Source of the DNA: Paraspadella gotoi
Taxonomy: Eukaryota; Chaetognatha
Assembly: GCA_051294375.1 (NCBI GenBank)
Contig: CM119264.1
Location: forward strand, 10,515,832-10,579,831
DNA: 64,000 nt
Direction of reading: 5' to 3'
Of this stretch, positions 17,601 to 32,091 are shown in pieces; position 1 is the stretch's first letter, and the number at the start of each line of letters is the position of its first letter. The notes under the pieces were generated by a model that saw only the letters and a list, made by a program, of their open reading frames with translations, was not told where the DNA came from and made no database searches. A program made the translations under genes and the position numbers.

Positions 17601-20600
17601 CCCGAACCTCAACAAAAAACAGTTCACCCCCGAACAAGTTCGACAGTGGTACAACGGTGGCGCCGGAGGAGCCAATCAGAATCTCATCGTGGAGACGAAT
17701 ACGTCGACGCTGAAAACTCCGTCAGGCCCGGATCGCCAGCCCTCCGTCGGAACAGCAGGTAATAAAAGAGGGCTTTCTGCTTTTAAATATTTCGTTTTCC
17801 TTTTTGCGGTCAACGCGATGTTTTTTTGTCTCTTTTTTAAACTTCAGGGATGCAAATGTCGAAGCTCATTCATTGGTGCAAAGACCAAGTCGATGGCTAC
17901 GGAGTTGAGGTTAAAGATATGTCCACTTCCTGGAAAACTGGTCTCGCATTGTGCGCAATCATTAACAGGTAGCTTCTTATTAAAATTTATTTAAAAAAAA
18001 AATAACGATAGGCTTTAGGCAATGGCTTTAATTTACTCTTCAGGTACCGCCCAGATCTTTTAGACTACGATCTGTTAAACCCCGACGAAGTAGAACAAAA
18101 CAACCAAATCGCCTTTGAAATTGCCGAGAAAGAGTTGGGTATCCCGCCAGAAATGAACGGTGCCGAGATGGCAAACTGTGACGTGCCAGATCGACTCACC
18201 GTTACGTCTTATCTTACTAAATTCTACGAGTTGCTCAAGGTTTCGTTTGTGGTCATATTTATTCGCGATCGATCTTCAATTTCTTCACCGCTTTTCCTCT
18301 CTCTATCCCCTCACACCATCTCCCGCATTAGAACGAGCCCGCTGTCGTCCGACGCGGCCAAGAGGACGAAGGGTCGCGGGCAAAGAAACCGCGCGGGCTG
18401 GAACCGCGTCTCGGTGATCAACGCGTCCCTGCCTCGCTGGCCAACCACGAATTTCTCGTTGGCACGCAACGACCTGACGTTTTCAAATCGCCGACCTCGA
18501 TGCCGACTTCCGGCTCGGCGCCGAAAGTCGGCAATGTAAAGCCACGGGTGTCCATCCTTAAGAGCTTCACCGACAGCATCACCAAGAAGAAGAAAAACGC
18601 GGAACTGACGAGTGAGGCCGAGAATGAAGCCACGCAAGGTAAGACTTGGCTTGGCAAGCGACGGGGGGTCAGTATCTAAAATTGATACGTTATGGCAACC
18701 GCCGGGTTGCCTGTGATGCCCATTGGGAAGGGGCATCTCACTGTTGGCTTTGGGGTCTTCCGACCCTCAGTGACTCCTCCTGTCACTGGCGGGGTTACCC
18801 TAGGACGGTCTCGCTTTGCAAAGGCAGATAGACTGTGGATGGACCGCAAAGCTTGGGATGGTGCGTTCCCCCTCTGAGCCAATGGGATAGGCTGAATGAA
18901 GCGGGTTGTGAGGCGGTATGATTATACCGCCACAACGTCAATATTCATTTGTTTTCAAGGAATGGAAGATACAAACTCGGAAGACATTTGCGGTAATAAA
19001 TTGAAAGAAGCGGATATTCGAATGGATTCGAGAGGCAAGTCAAAGGTTTCGTCTTTGGCGGCCAATTTGCAAAAGCAGTTCGATCGTCAGCAGGTATTTA
19101 AATGATTGCGTCTTTATCTTTGTGCATTCCAAGCCCCTCTCATTTTATTCTCTTCGCGCCAAGGGACGGATGGATCAAGCTCCTGATTTGCCTGCCAAGC
19201 GTGTCACAGGTCGTCCCCCGACTGGCAAGCCTCCTGTGGGACCCTCGCAGGGAAGCGGAACCGAAGTCTGTTACTTTTGCAACACTCGTGTCTACGTCAT
19301 GGAAAGATTGAGTGCTGAGGGATTGTTTTTCCACCGTGGATGTCTACGGTGCGATTACTGTAATACTTTGCTGCGACTTGGTACGTTCGTCACTCTACGG
19401 ACCGAATTACTTGCTTCAACCTGTTATAATAGCTTCTTCATATTTCTTACAGGCAACTACGCCTTCGAGCGTGATCCCTTGACGGGACGCGGCCATTTTT
19501 ATTGCGTACAACACATGGGCATGAAGAAGCAACACCTGACACGCAAACGCAGCATTACGAATACCTTGGGCCTTAGAGATCAACCCGCTCCCATCATAAC
19601 CGTGACGCGAGAAAGAATCAGCGTCGGCGCTCAATCGCCGCTCGGGTCACCGACGAGCGAGTACCTGCCCAGCAGTCCCAATGGGTTCGGCTCGCCTTCC
19701 AGGACCATGAGTCCGACGTCGGAGCTGCTTAGGTATCAAGACCGCGGACTATTGCTACAAAAATATAATTTTTATATACTCGTTTGTCGATTTCAAGTTT
19801 TTTTCATCGATACTATTCTCATTGATTATATTCGCGATCCATATAATTATATTCTTGTTACCCTTAGTCCGACGGCTAAACCTCGGGGTTCTCCTGAACG
19901 AGCCTCGTTTTCGACGCCGGAACGTATCGAGTTTTCTTACTCGACGACGACGGGGGAGGAGGAGGAGGAAGAGGACACCTGCGCTCACAACCTTCACGCA
20001 TCTCTTGAGAGAGGACTCGACTCCAAGATGGAGGATGACGAAGAGGAAGCCGAGGACGAAGAGGAGGATGACGAAGAAGAAAGTTCCGAGGAGGAATCTT
20101 CCTCGGAGGAAGAGACTTCGTCGGAAGACGATGAGGATGAAGCTTCTGACGAGGAAGACGACGAGGAAGACGAAGAGGAAGCCGTGGCCGAGGAAGACGA
20201 AGAGGAAGCCGTGGCCGAGGAAGACGAAGACGTATTCGACGAGGAAAGTTCGAAAGTGGAGACGTGCACGGACTCAGCAATGGATGTCGCGAAGCCATGC
20301 CTTTCGCAAATATCTCAGGAAATCAACGCCGACGAGGGCGACTCGCCGTCGAAGGCTGCTCCCGAAGCTGGTCTTCGAGAGTCCTCACCGGCGTCGACGG
20401 CGCCCGAAAAAACGAACGATGCCGAAAGCATTAGCAGCAGCAGCACGGAAAGCAGCTTCACGATATCCACGCCCTCCAAAAAGCCTTCACTCGAGTCCTC
20501 GACTTCCTCTGGTAAAGTTATTTTAATTTTCGTTAACTATTTTTAGTGAGGTCAATTCCACGATGCACCCACTCTCTAAATCTTGTTCAATACCTCTTTT

Positions 20601-23600
20601 CAGGACTTGCCTAAATTTGTCTTTGACTAAAAAGAAATGAAATAAAATTAAGCCGAATTTTTTTTTTTCAGTCGGCGACAAAATGGAGTTCGACGATCAA
20701 GAGATTATGGCAGAAGTGGCGAGCATCGAGGAACCCTCGAGTCGAGAGCTTCCTTCCCCTCCCTTCCCCATTAAGCAGTCGCATGGCGTCGAAAAATCTA
20801 GTCAATCCCCGTCCCGTGAATCCCCGACCCATCGATCCCCTTCTCCCGTCGCCGCGCCCAAGTCCCGCGATGACGTCTCTCCTTCCAGCGACGGAACAGA
20901 ATCAGGGGGTCGAGCGAAGGAATCCTCCCCTAACGAGTCGCCGTCGCACTACTTGCCACCCGCTCACCTTCTGAGCGCCAACAAGTGAGTCTATTGTAGT
21001 GTCTTGGTGGGCTCATAGGCCATGTCTATACGCTACATACGCTCACTGGAAACGGTATCATGGTAAAAAGTTGACGTGACGGTGACGTGAGGGTGGACTA
21101 ACCTCGCAGGGCTGAAAAGCCTAGTGTCTCTACTGTCGCCTATATATCTGGTAAAGAAAAGGAAGAGAAGTGAAATCTCCGAAGAAAAGGTAAAAGCGCA
21201 ATCTATTGAAAGAGCAAAGAAATGGCAAGCAAAATAATAGAAATGGCAACGCCATGTCTCTTCAATCATATATCTTAAATGTTCTTTTTAATTGATACGA
21301 ACAATGATTGGAATCAATAAGAGAAACACTTAAAAAAAGTTAGGCGAATACAATTATTTTCTTCCGTTTTTTTTTTCAGGGCGAAGTTGGCTCAGATGGA
21401 TTCCCCCAGCTTCCAGCAGCAATTTATGAATCTTCCGCTCAAGAAAGCTAAGGACAATATGAAGCGCATCAGCTTGACCGAGGAGGAACTAAGAAAAATG
21501 AAGGACGTTTCCGTACCTAAGCCTCTCGTCGAACCCGAGGGCGCTTTTCCTGCGGAGAAAGGTCGAAAAAAGGTTAACGCGGACGCAGAGTTGACAATGG
21601 ATTTGAAGGAATCGCCGGCACCCACCGGCGTCTCAATCCCTTTCGTCGACGACGAGAGCGAGAGCGAGTCCGAGTCGATCCTCGACAAATCTCGACGGGA
21701 CGACTCGGCCTCGGAGCAGGGAAGTCCGGCGATGACCCACAACAACAGTCCGCGCAACCGAGTCGCGCCTACATCTCCGCCGAAACGAAGGGCGCCCCCT
21801 CCGCCGACGACCCAGCGTCGAAGGACCCCGGAGGATTCGGCGACGGCGGCAACGACGCCGCAACGTTCGTCCGCATCCACGACGATGGAGACGACGCCTC
21901 CCGCGAAGGAAAATCACGAAGACCTTCGGCTGATGCAGTCGGCCAAACAAGAGCGTCTTCGTCGAGAAGCGCGCGAAAAGGCGAGGATGAAGACTGACGA
22001 CGAGTACGGCATCACGCCCGTTAAGTTCGCCAAGGGTGGCAGGGCGGAGGATAGGCGGGTGGAAAAAAACGATTCCATATATGAAGACCAAGAAACTTCG
22101 GCAAAAGACAGGGACGAACATAAGAATAAGGTAAATATAAGTTTAATTTCCTTCAGCTGAGTTTCTGTCATGGTTGTTCTTTTGTTCGTAAATTAAATTT
22201 CTAAGTGTTAGTATGTGACTTTTTTAATATTATCTAATATTTATTAAATATCTATTCGGTAAAATCTTGATTCTGCACATTCAATCAATAACATTTTATT
22301 AATGCAGAAGATGTCGACCTCCGCCTCTTCTGGCCAACGTCTGCTGGATAAAGAGAAGTCTTCCAAGCGTCGCGAATCGATTCCCTCTTCCGCTAAAGCG
22401 AGAGACTCTGCTGCATCCAAGAAGCTTCCTCGAGAATCGACGCCAGACCGCCATAAGATACCCTCCAAGAGCTCGTCGGCCGGCGGTAGGCCCTCCACGG
22501 CCGCTACAAAGCCTTCTTCGGATGCCCCCGCCAAACGACCAGAAAAGAGCGACCAGCTCGAGCCCGTCCGACGGAAGAAGGACAAAAAAGGAAAAGAGAA
22601 TTCGCCGGCCGACGCGGCGCCGCCGCCGGAGAAGAAACGCATGTCCTTTCTTGAGCTGCTCGGTATCAAAAACTCCCCGCCTAACCAGGAGAAGAAAAAA
22701 GCCAAGAACGAGAAGCCGGCGAAGAAAGAGAAAAAGTCGCTGGCCACCGTCAACAAGTTCACGAATGACATTTCCAACGAAATGAATCGGCTTAATCTGA
22801 ACAAGGATCGTCGCGGACCGAGCGGCAAGGGAGTCGTCATTCCTGGCGCACCGCGGGCGACAATGAGCGACGAGTTCGCCTCCTCGTCTGACGAGTGGGA
22901 CGTTAATTCAAACGGGGGAAGCGTTGACTCCCAGGTTTGTTATTATTATTTTTATTATTATTTTTCTAATAAAAATCTTTGGAATGTCAATTTTTGAAGT
23001 AACGATCTTTTTTCATTAATTTATTACTATAGTAAATCTGCTGGCAAGATTACTATACTTTGCATTTTTATTTACTTATTTTTTTTTTATTATTTATTTA
23101 TTATTATTTTGTTAAGCAATCCGGGAAGGTTACAAAGATGCGTTTACAACTTCACTCATTGCTTACTATATCAATCATAATTTTTTTTCGAACAATGGAC
23201 TCAAGGGAAAAAAGGAAGAAAGAGAAAAAAGTGAGAATGATAAGAGTGTAATTTGTAATTTATATGTAAGTTTATGTAACGAATCACATTTAACATCCTT
23301 TTGTAGTTGAAAATTATTTATGTATATTGCGTTGTCCAAGAGCATAACAATTAAATATGGCGTTGTTAACTTAATGAGAGGAATCGGATATGGAGGTCGT
23401 CGCCATCTGACGTTGACGAGAAAAACTAATTACCCGCTGCAATGAACATATATCATTGTCCGCCTTGTGGCCCGACGACAGGCTTGGGAATTTCACGCGT
23501 TCAATGACAACTTATGAGGGATGGCCTTGAAAAGAATTTAATTTTTTTTCCTTTAGATGAAATGTGTTTGTAGAAAACTTATTATTAAAGTTTTTATTTT

Positions 23601-24620
23601 CAATAGTATTAATATTATTAATCTGATTTTGTAACTGAGTTCAAGATATCAACGTAACCAATACATTTCTTCAACGACCGCTTTCGCTTTCGACTTTAGG
23701 AGCTCTTAGGAGAAGAGTTGGACAAACGGACTTTACGTCGCATTCAGCGCGCCGCGCGGCAGCAGCAGAAGCAACAGGAACAGAAGCGGCTGCGTATCGC
23801 TCAGGAGCTGCAGCGTCACATGGAAGAAGTGGAGGTACGGCGGCCGCGGCGGGCGCGGCGAATAGCTGAAGCTTATCGCCTCGTCTCTCTGTCCTCAGTT
23901 TTACATAAGCTTCGGGAAAATTAATAATGTCGCTTTAAGTTTAAAATCCGTATATCATAAAAAAAAAAAAATCATTTATGGTAAAAAAAAGTATGGAGAT
24001 TGTAAAGAGATTGAAATTTTCTAGTTTTACTAAGTGGATTGACTATTGTGGGATTATTAGTTGGTCATTTGGTTAATTCGACACCAGGTGAAGCAGCGCG
24101 AGTTAGAAGCGCGGGGCGTCGCCGTCGAGATGATCCTCCGCGGCGAGGGAGACGACGGCTCCAAGTCTGAAGCGGAGCTCATGCAAGAATGGTTCAACCT
24201 CGTCTACGAAAAGAACGTCCTCGTCAGGTGCTTCTTTCGACCTTAGTTTTGTTTTTCATGCGATGCAATAACTGAATACTGTTTGAAGCTTCCCCTTCCC
24301 TTACTCTTTTCAGGTACGAGTCGGAACTCATGGTGCGCGCCAAGGAGCTCGAGTTGGAAGATCGTCACGGACGGCTGCAGACCTCCCTTCGGGAGAAGAT
24401 GATCATCGCCGAGGAGGATAAGACGGCCGAAGATCGGAACGAGGAGGAGCGACTCCTTGAGGAGATGCTGGACGTTGTGGAGCAGCGGGATGCCTTGGTC
24501 GCCCTGCTGGAAGAGGACAGAGTCAGGGAGCAGGAGGAGGACAACAATCTCTTTCAGTTGATGAGATCCAAAGGATATCAGTTGTCCCCTTTGAGCTATC
24601 AGTTGGGTGACATCAGCTGA
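14682..24620 (+). CDS. Mical: MICAL, F-actin-oxidising flavoprotein monooxygenase
   Basis: In the family, MICAL oxidises actin methionines to disassemble F-actin downstream of semaphorin/plexin. Exons: 14682-14789, 14858-15325, 15637-15723, 15868-16107, 16647-16828, 17121-17332, 17408-17758, 17848-17968, 18044-18239, 18332-18638, 18960-19093, 19164-19380, 19453-19732, 19868-20511, 20672-20984, 21380-22130, 22308-22934, 23700-23834, 24088-24227, 24314-24620. They give 1939 residues. The FAD domain (to about 490) has IIGCGPCG near 105-112, [13 protein letters not shown] and the second FAD motif [11 protein letters not shown] near 238. A CH domain lies at about 549-655. A LIM domain at about 838-895 has the full Cys/His zinc set. 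A Glu/Asp-rich and Lys/Ser/Pro-rich linker follows, then the bMERB (Rab-binding, autoinhibitory) helices at about 1746-1939. Intron 1 (14790-14857) has a GC donor. The gene looks intact. Confidence 0.95.
15375..15611. mobile_element. Short transposable element, copy A (MICAL intron 2), TSD AGTT
   Basis: The 237-bp element begins TATGGCAAC and ends in a hairpin (GGCGAAT / ATTCGCC) followed by ACA. It is flanked by the 4-bp direct repeat AGTT (15371-15374 and 15612-15615). The interior has the family hairpin CAGTGAC/GTCACTG near 15455-15475. On the minus strand it has a tRNA-like B-box word, GGTTCAATCCC. The relatives are copies B and C. Confidence 0.75.
18691..18934. mobile_element. Short transposable element, copy B (MICAL intron 10), TSD ACGT
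   Basis: The 244-bp element begins TATGGCAAC and ends GGCGGTAT-GATT-ATACCGCC then ACA. It is flanked by ACGT (18687-18690 and 18935-18938). It contains TGTGATGCCCATTGGGA, GGGCATCTCACTGTTGGCTT and the hairpin CAGTGAC/GTCACTG, all shared with copy C. Confidence 0.8.
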
Positions 24621-26698
24621 GACTAATGATTCGTGTCCCGAAACTGTCGTCTTTCTCGTCGAAACTTTGTTTTTCTTGGTGCTTAAACGGAGAAGGCGTG
24701 TTCCTGCTTTCCCATGGTTTGCGTAATACGTATAATAATATTATTAAATTGAAAGGAGCGCAGTGATTAACAAAATTCCTTGAAGAGGATTGCGAGATGA
24801 ATTCTTTAACTTTTATGCAAAAACAATTCAGTTCTAATTATTAGACTCAATTTTTTTTGTTGTTGTAGGTAACCACTTCCACCTTTCTATCTACGCTTTG
24901 ATTTTAAAAATATTTATTAAGCCTCTTGCCCTTTTCTAAATTTTTTTTTACTAGTTCGTGCTTTCACATGATTACAAACATTACAGACATTTCTATTTTA
25001 TACAATAAGTGTTAAAAAACATGAATTTGGAGCGAGCAAATAACCAAATAAGAATTGAAGTTGTGGCTCGGACCCATAATCGCTTCTTACCCTGAACCTC
25101 TTGAGAGGCACGAGTAAGGAGCATTTAGGAAAAATTTCCCACCGATCAGTTTCGACCCCTAAGCTTAACGACTCCACACTCCCTCACCCTTTCCACTCTC
25201 GAAAAAATCACAAAAAAATTCCCCTCTCGGTAGAGTCGCCGCTCTTTTTAAAGGCTATGAGCACAAAATATTTCTTGATTTATGGTGGAAAATATGAGGG
25301 ATTGATCGTTGTACCACCAAGGGTTAGAAATTGGTTTTTGTAAGTGCTTTTAAGGGAGATTGGGGAAGGAAAATTTGAATTATTATTCAGTTAATCTTAA
25401 TCTCGCTTTAGGGGATTGCTGTAAGAGGATGTTTAACCGATCCGTAAAGTTGGCAGGCTTAAACCTGTGTTACCCTCAGATCTAGAAACGATAATGTTCC
25501 CTCTTGTAGCAGCTCCAGGATGCTACACTCTGATGCCATTTCGTTGTCTATCGCCCAACAGTCACCGGGAAGCAATTACCGCTAAAAAGTATTTCTTTAT
25601 CTTCCCCCTCACGAGATTAGTCATAACGGTGAAAATTATTGACATTTTTATTTACCTATGTAATGTTTAAATTTTTATACCAACGGAAATTACGAGAAGT
25701 TCGTAATGTCGCATCTGAAATAGGGATATTAAGAGCATTACCCCTCAGCCCTCAGAACATCGCTCCCTTTTCTATGAGTTACAAATATTGGGAGGAAGCT
25801 AATTACAATCGCTAGTCTTCTTCATATCTTACCTCTCATTAAGCGCTAACAATGTTTATATACTAATCGCAGCAAAATTCAATTTTCTTGTTTCATTTGT
25901 CCTTATAATTTGGTGAATTTGTCGTAAATTTTTTTTAGTTCCGCTTTTTTGCTCTTTTTGTCAACGAATTCATATTGTTGCTTAAGTTACTTTTTGTTTT
26001 GAATGCACAAAATCTTGAGATCATGCAATAAAACGTTAAATCATCAAGCCATTGATTGTCTTTAGTGAAAGTAGCTTCTTTAGCTAGACAGTAGACTATC
26101 ATTTTTAATGATAATAATAATAACGCTTGAAGATATACACTATAGAAAAATATGAAGTCATAAGCTTCTTTTTTTTCGCATCCCGCATTAATTGGCTTTC
26201 CTAAGTAGCACTTATCACAATGTTGCAAATGATGATTTGATCTGAGTGAATTAAAGACTTTCATTTTATCTTTTGTCAATAGAGGGGTATAATATATATT
26301 ATTTGTCTTACACAGAACATAAAGCAAAGTAACATGATAACATTCAACAGGATTAGATAGGATTTAGCACATTATGACCACAAATATCGATTGAATGATG
26401 TCGGCTAACCGGCATCTCTAATGGGTATGGCAGCAAATGGCATTGCAACGCTCAATTGTCATTGCAGATGTTCAATATTTGAGATTGTAAAAATTTAAAA
26501 TATTATATTTCTATCAATCAGATGATTACTTGAAACAAAGTTAATAAAAATTTAAAAACAAATTCTATTCAATAATTTTGTTGTATTTAAACAATAGATA
26601 TTAAAACAATCCTTGCAATTCAGAAGGAAAAGAATCTTTGAGATGATTCACTGCTATATCACGTGTCTGTTCGCGAGTGACTTTAAAAAAAAAATCGG
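24621..26698. other. MICAL 3' region and AT-rich spacer, no gene seen
   Basis: Contains the MICAL 3' untranslated region. The open frames (80, 67 and 130 codons) are AT-rich, lack domains and show no splice-supported continuation. Confidence 0.5.
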
Positions 26699-27084
26699 GT
26701 TACCTTTACTTTCGCTGACCGGGATTTTGCGATCGGTTATTTATTTTTCGTTTTTTATGAGTGACGTATAGAAATCTTATTATGAAAAAAAATAATAAAG
26801 GACACTGGTATGGGTAAAAAAATTTATTATAAATTTTATTTCGAAACCTCCTTTAACCCCAATTACATTTAATCCATAACCATAATTACCCCTTATGCCT
26901 AACCAGTAACCACCCTTAACCCAATTGCTAACCGTTTAAAAAACAACATAAAAATAATAATTAGTATGTATTATTTCATAAACTGAGATTAAATGTTAGA
27001 GGGAAAACCCAATTCAATGGAATTACAAACTACCGACTGGTAGTAGTAAAGGTGGGTTACGGTCGTCTAATAGTAAAGTTACCC
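26699..27084. mobile_element. Diverged relative of the inverted-repeat element at 224-403
   Basis: The left end GGTTACCTTTACTTTCGCTG (from about 26699) is an imperfect inverted match to the right end (27061-27083). The left end resembles the TIR at 224-240. The interior has degenerate CCTAA-type words (for example 26850-26930), the complement of the G-rich words in the first copy. Confidence 0.5.
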
Positions 27085-27461
27085 AAAAATTTTATTTTTT
27101 TAAAAAATTTTAAAAATTACTTCCTAATTACCCTAACCCTATTTACCCTATATTATATATAGGTATCGTTTAATATATAAAACTAAATAAATTTATATCT
27201 GGCCATTAATTTTTGATATTACCTGGAGCATTCAAAATCGGGCGTTTGAATTAAACTTGCTTAATTTTTATTATGTACGTAGTATTTTAGAATTCTCGCA
27301 CTGTCCAATATTTCTATTATCTATAGACATAGACGACGTTGTACAGGTCCATAGAAAATCGAGAAGCTACTATTTATCAACAAAGCTGCACATACATGGA
27401 CTTTTGTATACTAACAATATAAAATACAAATAGTTACAAGTCAAGTGGTATTTCTAGTCGT

Positions 27462-30400
27462 TCATCGCAAGAGTCTACGAAAATCGTTTCTAAAATTTCT
27501 GTTGAGGAAGCAGTAAAAAATAGGATTTGTAACGGAGGAAACAAAGTAGGAATAAAAAATTATGACGTTGTAACGTATAAAGTTATGGGCCATGAGGAGG
27601 GCTGGTGTGAACGTTGCTACGAATACCATGGAGATCACGAAAAGTATGAGGGACATTCGCAGGTTCGCCTAGGGAAATTCAATCAATAAAAGCAAACTTT
27701 AATATCTTTATCAGCTTTATTTGCTCAACTAACAAGACGTCTTGTGTTCACCTGTCGGTCCTTGTCCTCCAGGATCTTGATGGTTCGCGTCTTCTGCATC
27801 CTCCTCAGCAGCTTGCTCCCCGCCTCCCGCATGCTAGTGCGGGGTTTCGGTTCTGGATTGGGAAAGTTTTTATCGTAGTATCAATTTTACGCTTCCCTCT
27901 CTCGTCCTTCTTGACTTACCTTTAGTTAATTCCGCTCGTTTTGACGTCGCTAGCGACTGAAAACGAAATATATATAATCACTAAATACTACCGCAATTGT
28001 TTTCATATCGCAAACTCTAAATAACTACAACGGCTTCGGCGTGGCGTTTTACCGTTCCGCGGCTCCCGGACTCGTCTTCGATGAGACACGCGTTGCTGTT
28101 GATGCTGAATTCGTTGCTGTTGGAGAGCGAAGTTTCTTCGATGAGATCGCGGAGTTTTCCGTCGGTGGAGATGCGGGCTCGCGGTTCGGTCATCCCTCCG
28201 TCCACGGAACTCCGAAGCGAACCCTCTACGGAATCTCCTTTGGAGAGGCGGGGCCGTGGATTTCCGTTCGGCATCGTCGTTGCTAGGCTTTCCGAGTTTT
28301 GCTGAACCTCGTCGAAACTGAACCAAATAAACGGAAAAGGGAGGGATATTTCAAGTTTTGAGTATTTTTTATTGTCTTGAGCAATAACTGAATAAGCTGA
28401 ATTTATGAAACTATTTTACCCATAACCTTTGATATTTTCAATGGATATATATACAAATGTTCATCTAAATGCCCTTTCTATTCATGTCCTCATATCAGGA
28501 AAGAGGCCCGAACAACTTTCTAGTAATAGAATCTGGAAAAGCGCTCTTTTGCCGTGGGCACAGGTTGCGGCGCCGAGGCTTCGCTGCGATGGAGCGTCAC
28601 ATATGCTTTTAGTTAAGTGCAGTTCTTGCATTTATATGTACCTAATATCCGCAAGTTGCAGCTTATCCTAAACGTGTGTTGATGAATTTCTTATTTTACT
28701 GATCAATATTATTGAGACCGAAAAACTATTACTGTGCGACTTTATATTTTTTTCTTCCTATCCTATAACGTCTCCGATTGATCCCTAATTGTTGAATTTT
28801 ATTGAATCATCTTTTGATTTTCAGTGCTATTAGTGCAATTTGTCTTGCTCAATGCTCATTTATCGTTTGAATGTCAAATTGTTTCTTTTATCTTTTTATA
28901 TTTTTATCGTTTTAACTGTCAAATTGTTTCTTTTATTTAAAAAAAAAAACAAAAAACTATAACGTTTCCTTCCTCGGCCCTCCCTTTCCCGGCTTTTTCC
29001 TCCTTTCCCGCTTTCAAGCGATGACCCGCGGCGAAACGGGGGCGCGGGGTCCCGAGAGAGGGAGCCCCCGACTGTGTTCCACTCCCGATTCGATAATTGA
29101 GGTCGAGACTAGGAAACGCGCAGCTTTCCACCCTCCCTCACCTCCCGGTGCCGTAAAAAAAGATCCACTCGCGAATATTTACTTCCCGAAAACTTTTATT
29201 ACCCGCTTTTTTATGGTGCTCGTCTTTCTATTTAAATTCAGTTACGTATTTGGATTCCGATTTGTTGATTTTTTATTATTTTTTTTTCTTCCAGCCATCT
29301 TTTCGTATTGGATTTCTATTACCGTGACGGCCTGAGTCTAGGCGTTCTTAGTCGATCCCTTATCCGCCATATTGAGATTTCGACACGGTTTTTACAAACC
29401 TCTTCTCCAAAAATACTTGTCTTGCCAGTCCCTCAAAACTTTCACATAACATGTAACAAGTAAATCATAAAGTCGTCTTCAAAAGATACAGGATTGGTAA
29501 TAGTATCCTATTAGTGAGTATTTACTCATTTATTTGTTGCAAGGGATGCATGCATTACATAATTCCTTTCCGTCGCATTCGTCGTCTTCTTCGCCTCTGA
29601 CGCGCCTTTTGTTTCTTACCGTTAATCTTCACAAATCGCGGAGGTTAACGAATATTTTTGCGCTTTTATTCTTCCGTTTCTCTCAGCGAAATTATCACTG
29701 TTATTCTCTCTCGTTGGCGCTCTCTCGCTTTATTTGCCCTACGTTCCAGTTGTCGCTTTGAAAATGAATTTATCGTTAAATCCGTGGGTCCTAATTCGCT
29801 GGTTTATGACCGAATTAATCAATGCAAGCTGGAAACGAATAAACAAACGAATTCTCGAAAATAACATACTAGAATCTAGATTTGATTTTTGTTTTTTTGA
29901 TTAGATTACTCATTCGGTTTGCAGCCGCGAGCGTCCCCCGTCATCTCCCAAACTCTTCACCATCACCTCCCCCCCACCCTTCTAACCGTCGTGTCTTTCT
30001 CCCCCCGCAACACCACCGAGTCCACCTGCATACTATTTCTCTTCCCCATAGAGCGACGATTCATTCCTTTCTCTGTCATCCATTGTTTTGTAGCACATTT
30101 TAACGTCGGTGTAAGATGAATTTATTAATTAATTTAGAGCCTAAGAGGCGCCACGTCTGTATGTGTGTGTTAGAGAGAGAGAGAAAGAGGGAGGGAGGGT
30201 GAGAGAGAATGAATTTATTAAAAGGAAGTCCGAGTTTCTGTCCTCTAGTTCATTTGTCTCTGGCCAACTATTCCATTCGACCTCAAGGTGACATATGTCA
30301 GAGAGTTTGCCCGCTCTGCCGGGAGTCCCTGCCGTCTTCCGCCCCGTCGCGCCAATACTTGGAGTAGCAGGAAGCTGACGTCCGTCCACAGCGTCGTCCA

Positions 30401-32036
30401 CTTCGTAAGACCGCAAGTCCGAAAGGCCTGTGGCCCAGTTCATAGCCACGCAAGTCCAGTCTTGTGGCTTCGTTGTGGGCTCTTATCCCTCTGACTAAAG
30501 TATCTGGAAAATGGTGACGTAGGTGACGTGACTGGTGACGTGGCTACTTGCTGACTACCGTCGTAAAAAGGCCGTTTGTGGACGGGTAGGAAGCCTATGG
30601 TCTACATATTTGGCCTACTAGTGTTTGAACTGAAAGAGAAAAGTAGAGGGAAAGTAAGCAAAAAGCGAACTCTATCAGAGCTATGAAGAAACTATAAAAA
30701 GCAAAAGAGCAACGACAATATCTCTACACCCCCACCTTTTCAGCACTCCACTGAGTGATGAAAATATCACCATAGACACTCAGCACTGAGAAAGGGGGAA
30801 CATGTCGATAAGATCTAAGGAGAAAAAAACAGAATCAGGGAAGAAGAAAAGGAGAAAAAGCAAATAAAGCAGAATTTAAAAGCAGGGAAGAAATTTTAAT
30901 TTTAGTCTTATTCTTACTGGTTATGCCCGACCACAAACGTGAATTTATTTTTACAGTTATGTGAATGATCATTATCAAGAAAACTTTCGTGAAAAAATGA
31001 TTGTGCACTTTGAAACAATTCAATTTCTATCGATTGCGATTTTAGCAATAAAACATTAGCACAAACGTCCAACCATGTCAATTAATCTCATAGAAAAAGA
31101 TTACTGAGCTTTACTATCACGTAAACTTTATACCAATGGAATGTGTGAGAGCCTACATTATTAAATGTCAAAGTTATATCTCAGAAGTAATAATTTCGCA
31201 CAATAATTTTGTGTATAAAACGTTTATAAACGTGACCTACTATTAAGATGTCGTAACGATAGACTACAAACTAACACTTAAATAAAAGCAGAAAAAAAAA
31301 ACGCGACGAAGACTACAAAAGTAACGACGTATCGAAGACATAACGACGCATCAACCGAATTCATAAATTTTGTAGTTTAAACAGCATATCAATTAAACGT
31401 TTTTTTATAACAAGGTCATATCTAGAACGTCAAAGTATCATCGAATTTCAAGAATGGCTCTTTGAGAGTAGAAAGAAAACAAACCTTTCCGAACGCAGAA
31501 AGTATATACATTACACAGGGTTTGGCCCGCCACTAACGGCGGGTTAGAGACGTGATTAAATCGGACATTTAATTAATGATAAATTCACATTATAAAAAGG
31601 CCTGTGAAACGACTTTAATGTAAATCTAGTTGATCTTATAATGTATAATCATTTACTTCGTTTTCAGCAAATTTTTTCTGGGGCTAAATGTTAAGCACTT
31701 ACAAATTAACCTGGCGTTGGTATCAATAAGTTCGTTCAGGAAAAAATAAATTGTATCATTCAATAATAACGTCGTCAACCTAAAATTATCTCTTACTTGA
31801 AATTAAAATTAAAACGTCAGACACGTAACACGAATTTCAAATTAAAAACATGTTTAAAATCATTTTCATAAAAGCATGTAACTTCGATCAATGTGATTTC
31901 TTTAAAGTATAGAATCAATAAAGGCAAAAATTAAAAAAAAAAAATAAAAATTCAAAAGTGAAACAAATTGTGAAATCAAGGACGGGTTTAAACTAAATAA
32001 GTACAATCTTTTCTTAAGTCAATGTCCGTCTTGTCT

Positions 32037-32091
<55 letters not shown>

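Noticed and set aside
19876-20298. Minus-strand Ser- and Arg/Pro-rich open frames opposite MICAL exon 14
   Set aside because: They are antisense readings of the Glu/Asp-rich coding block.
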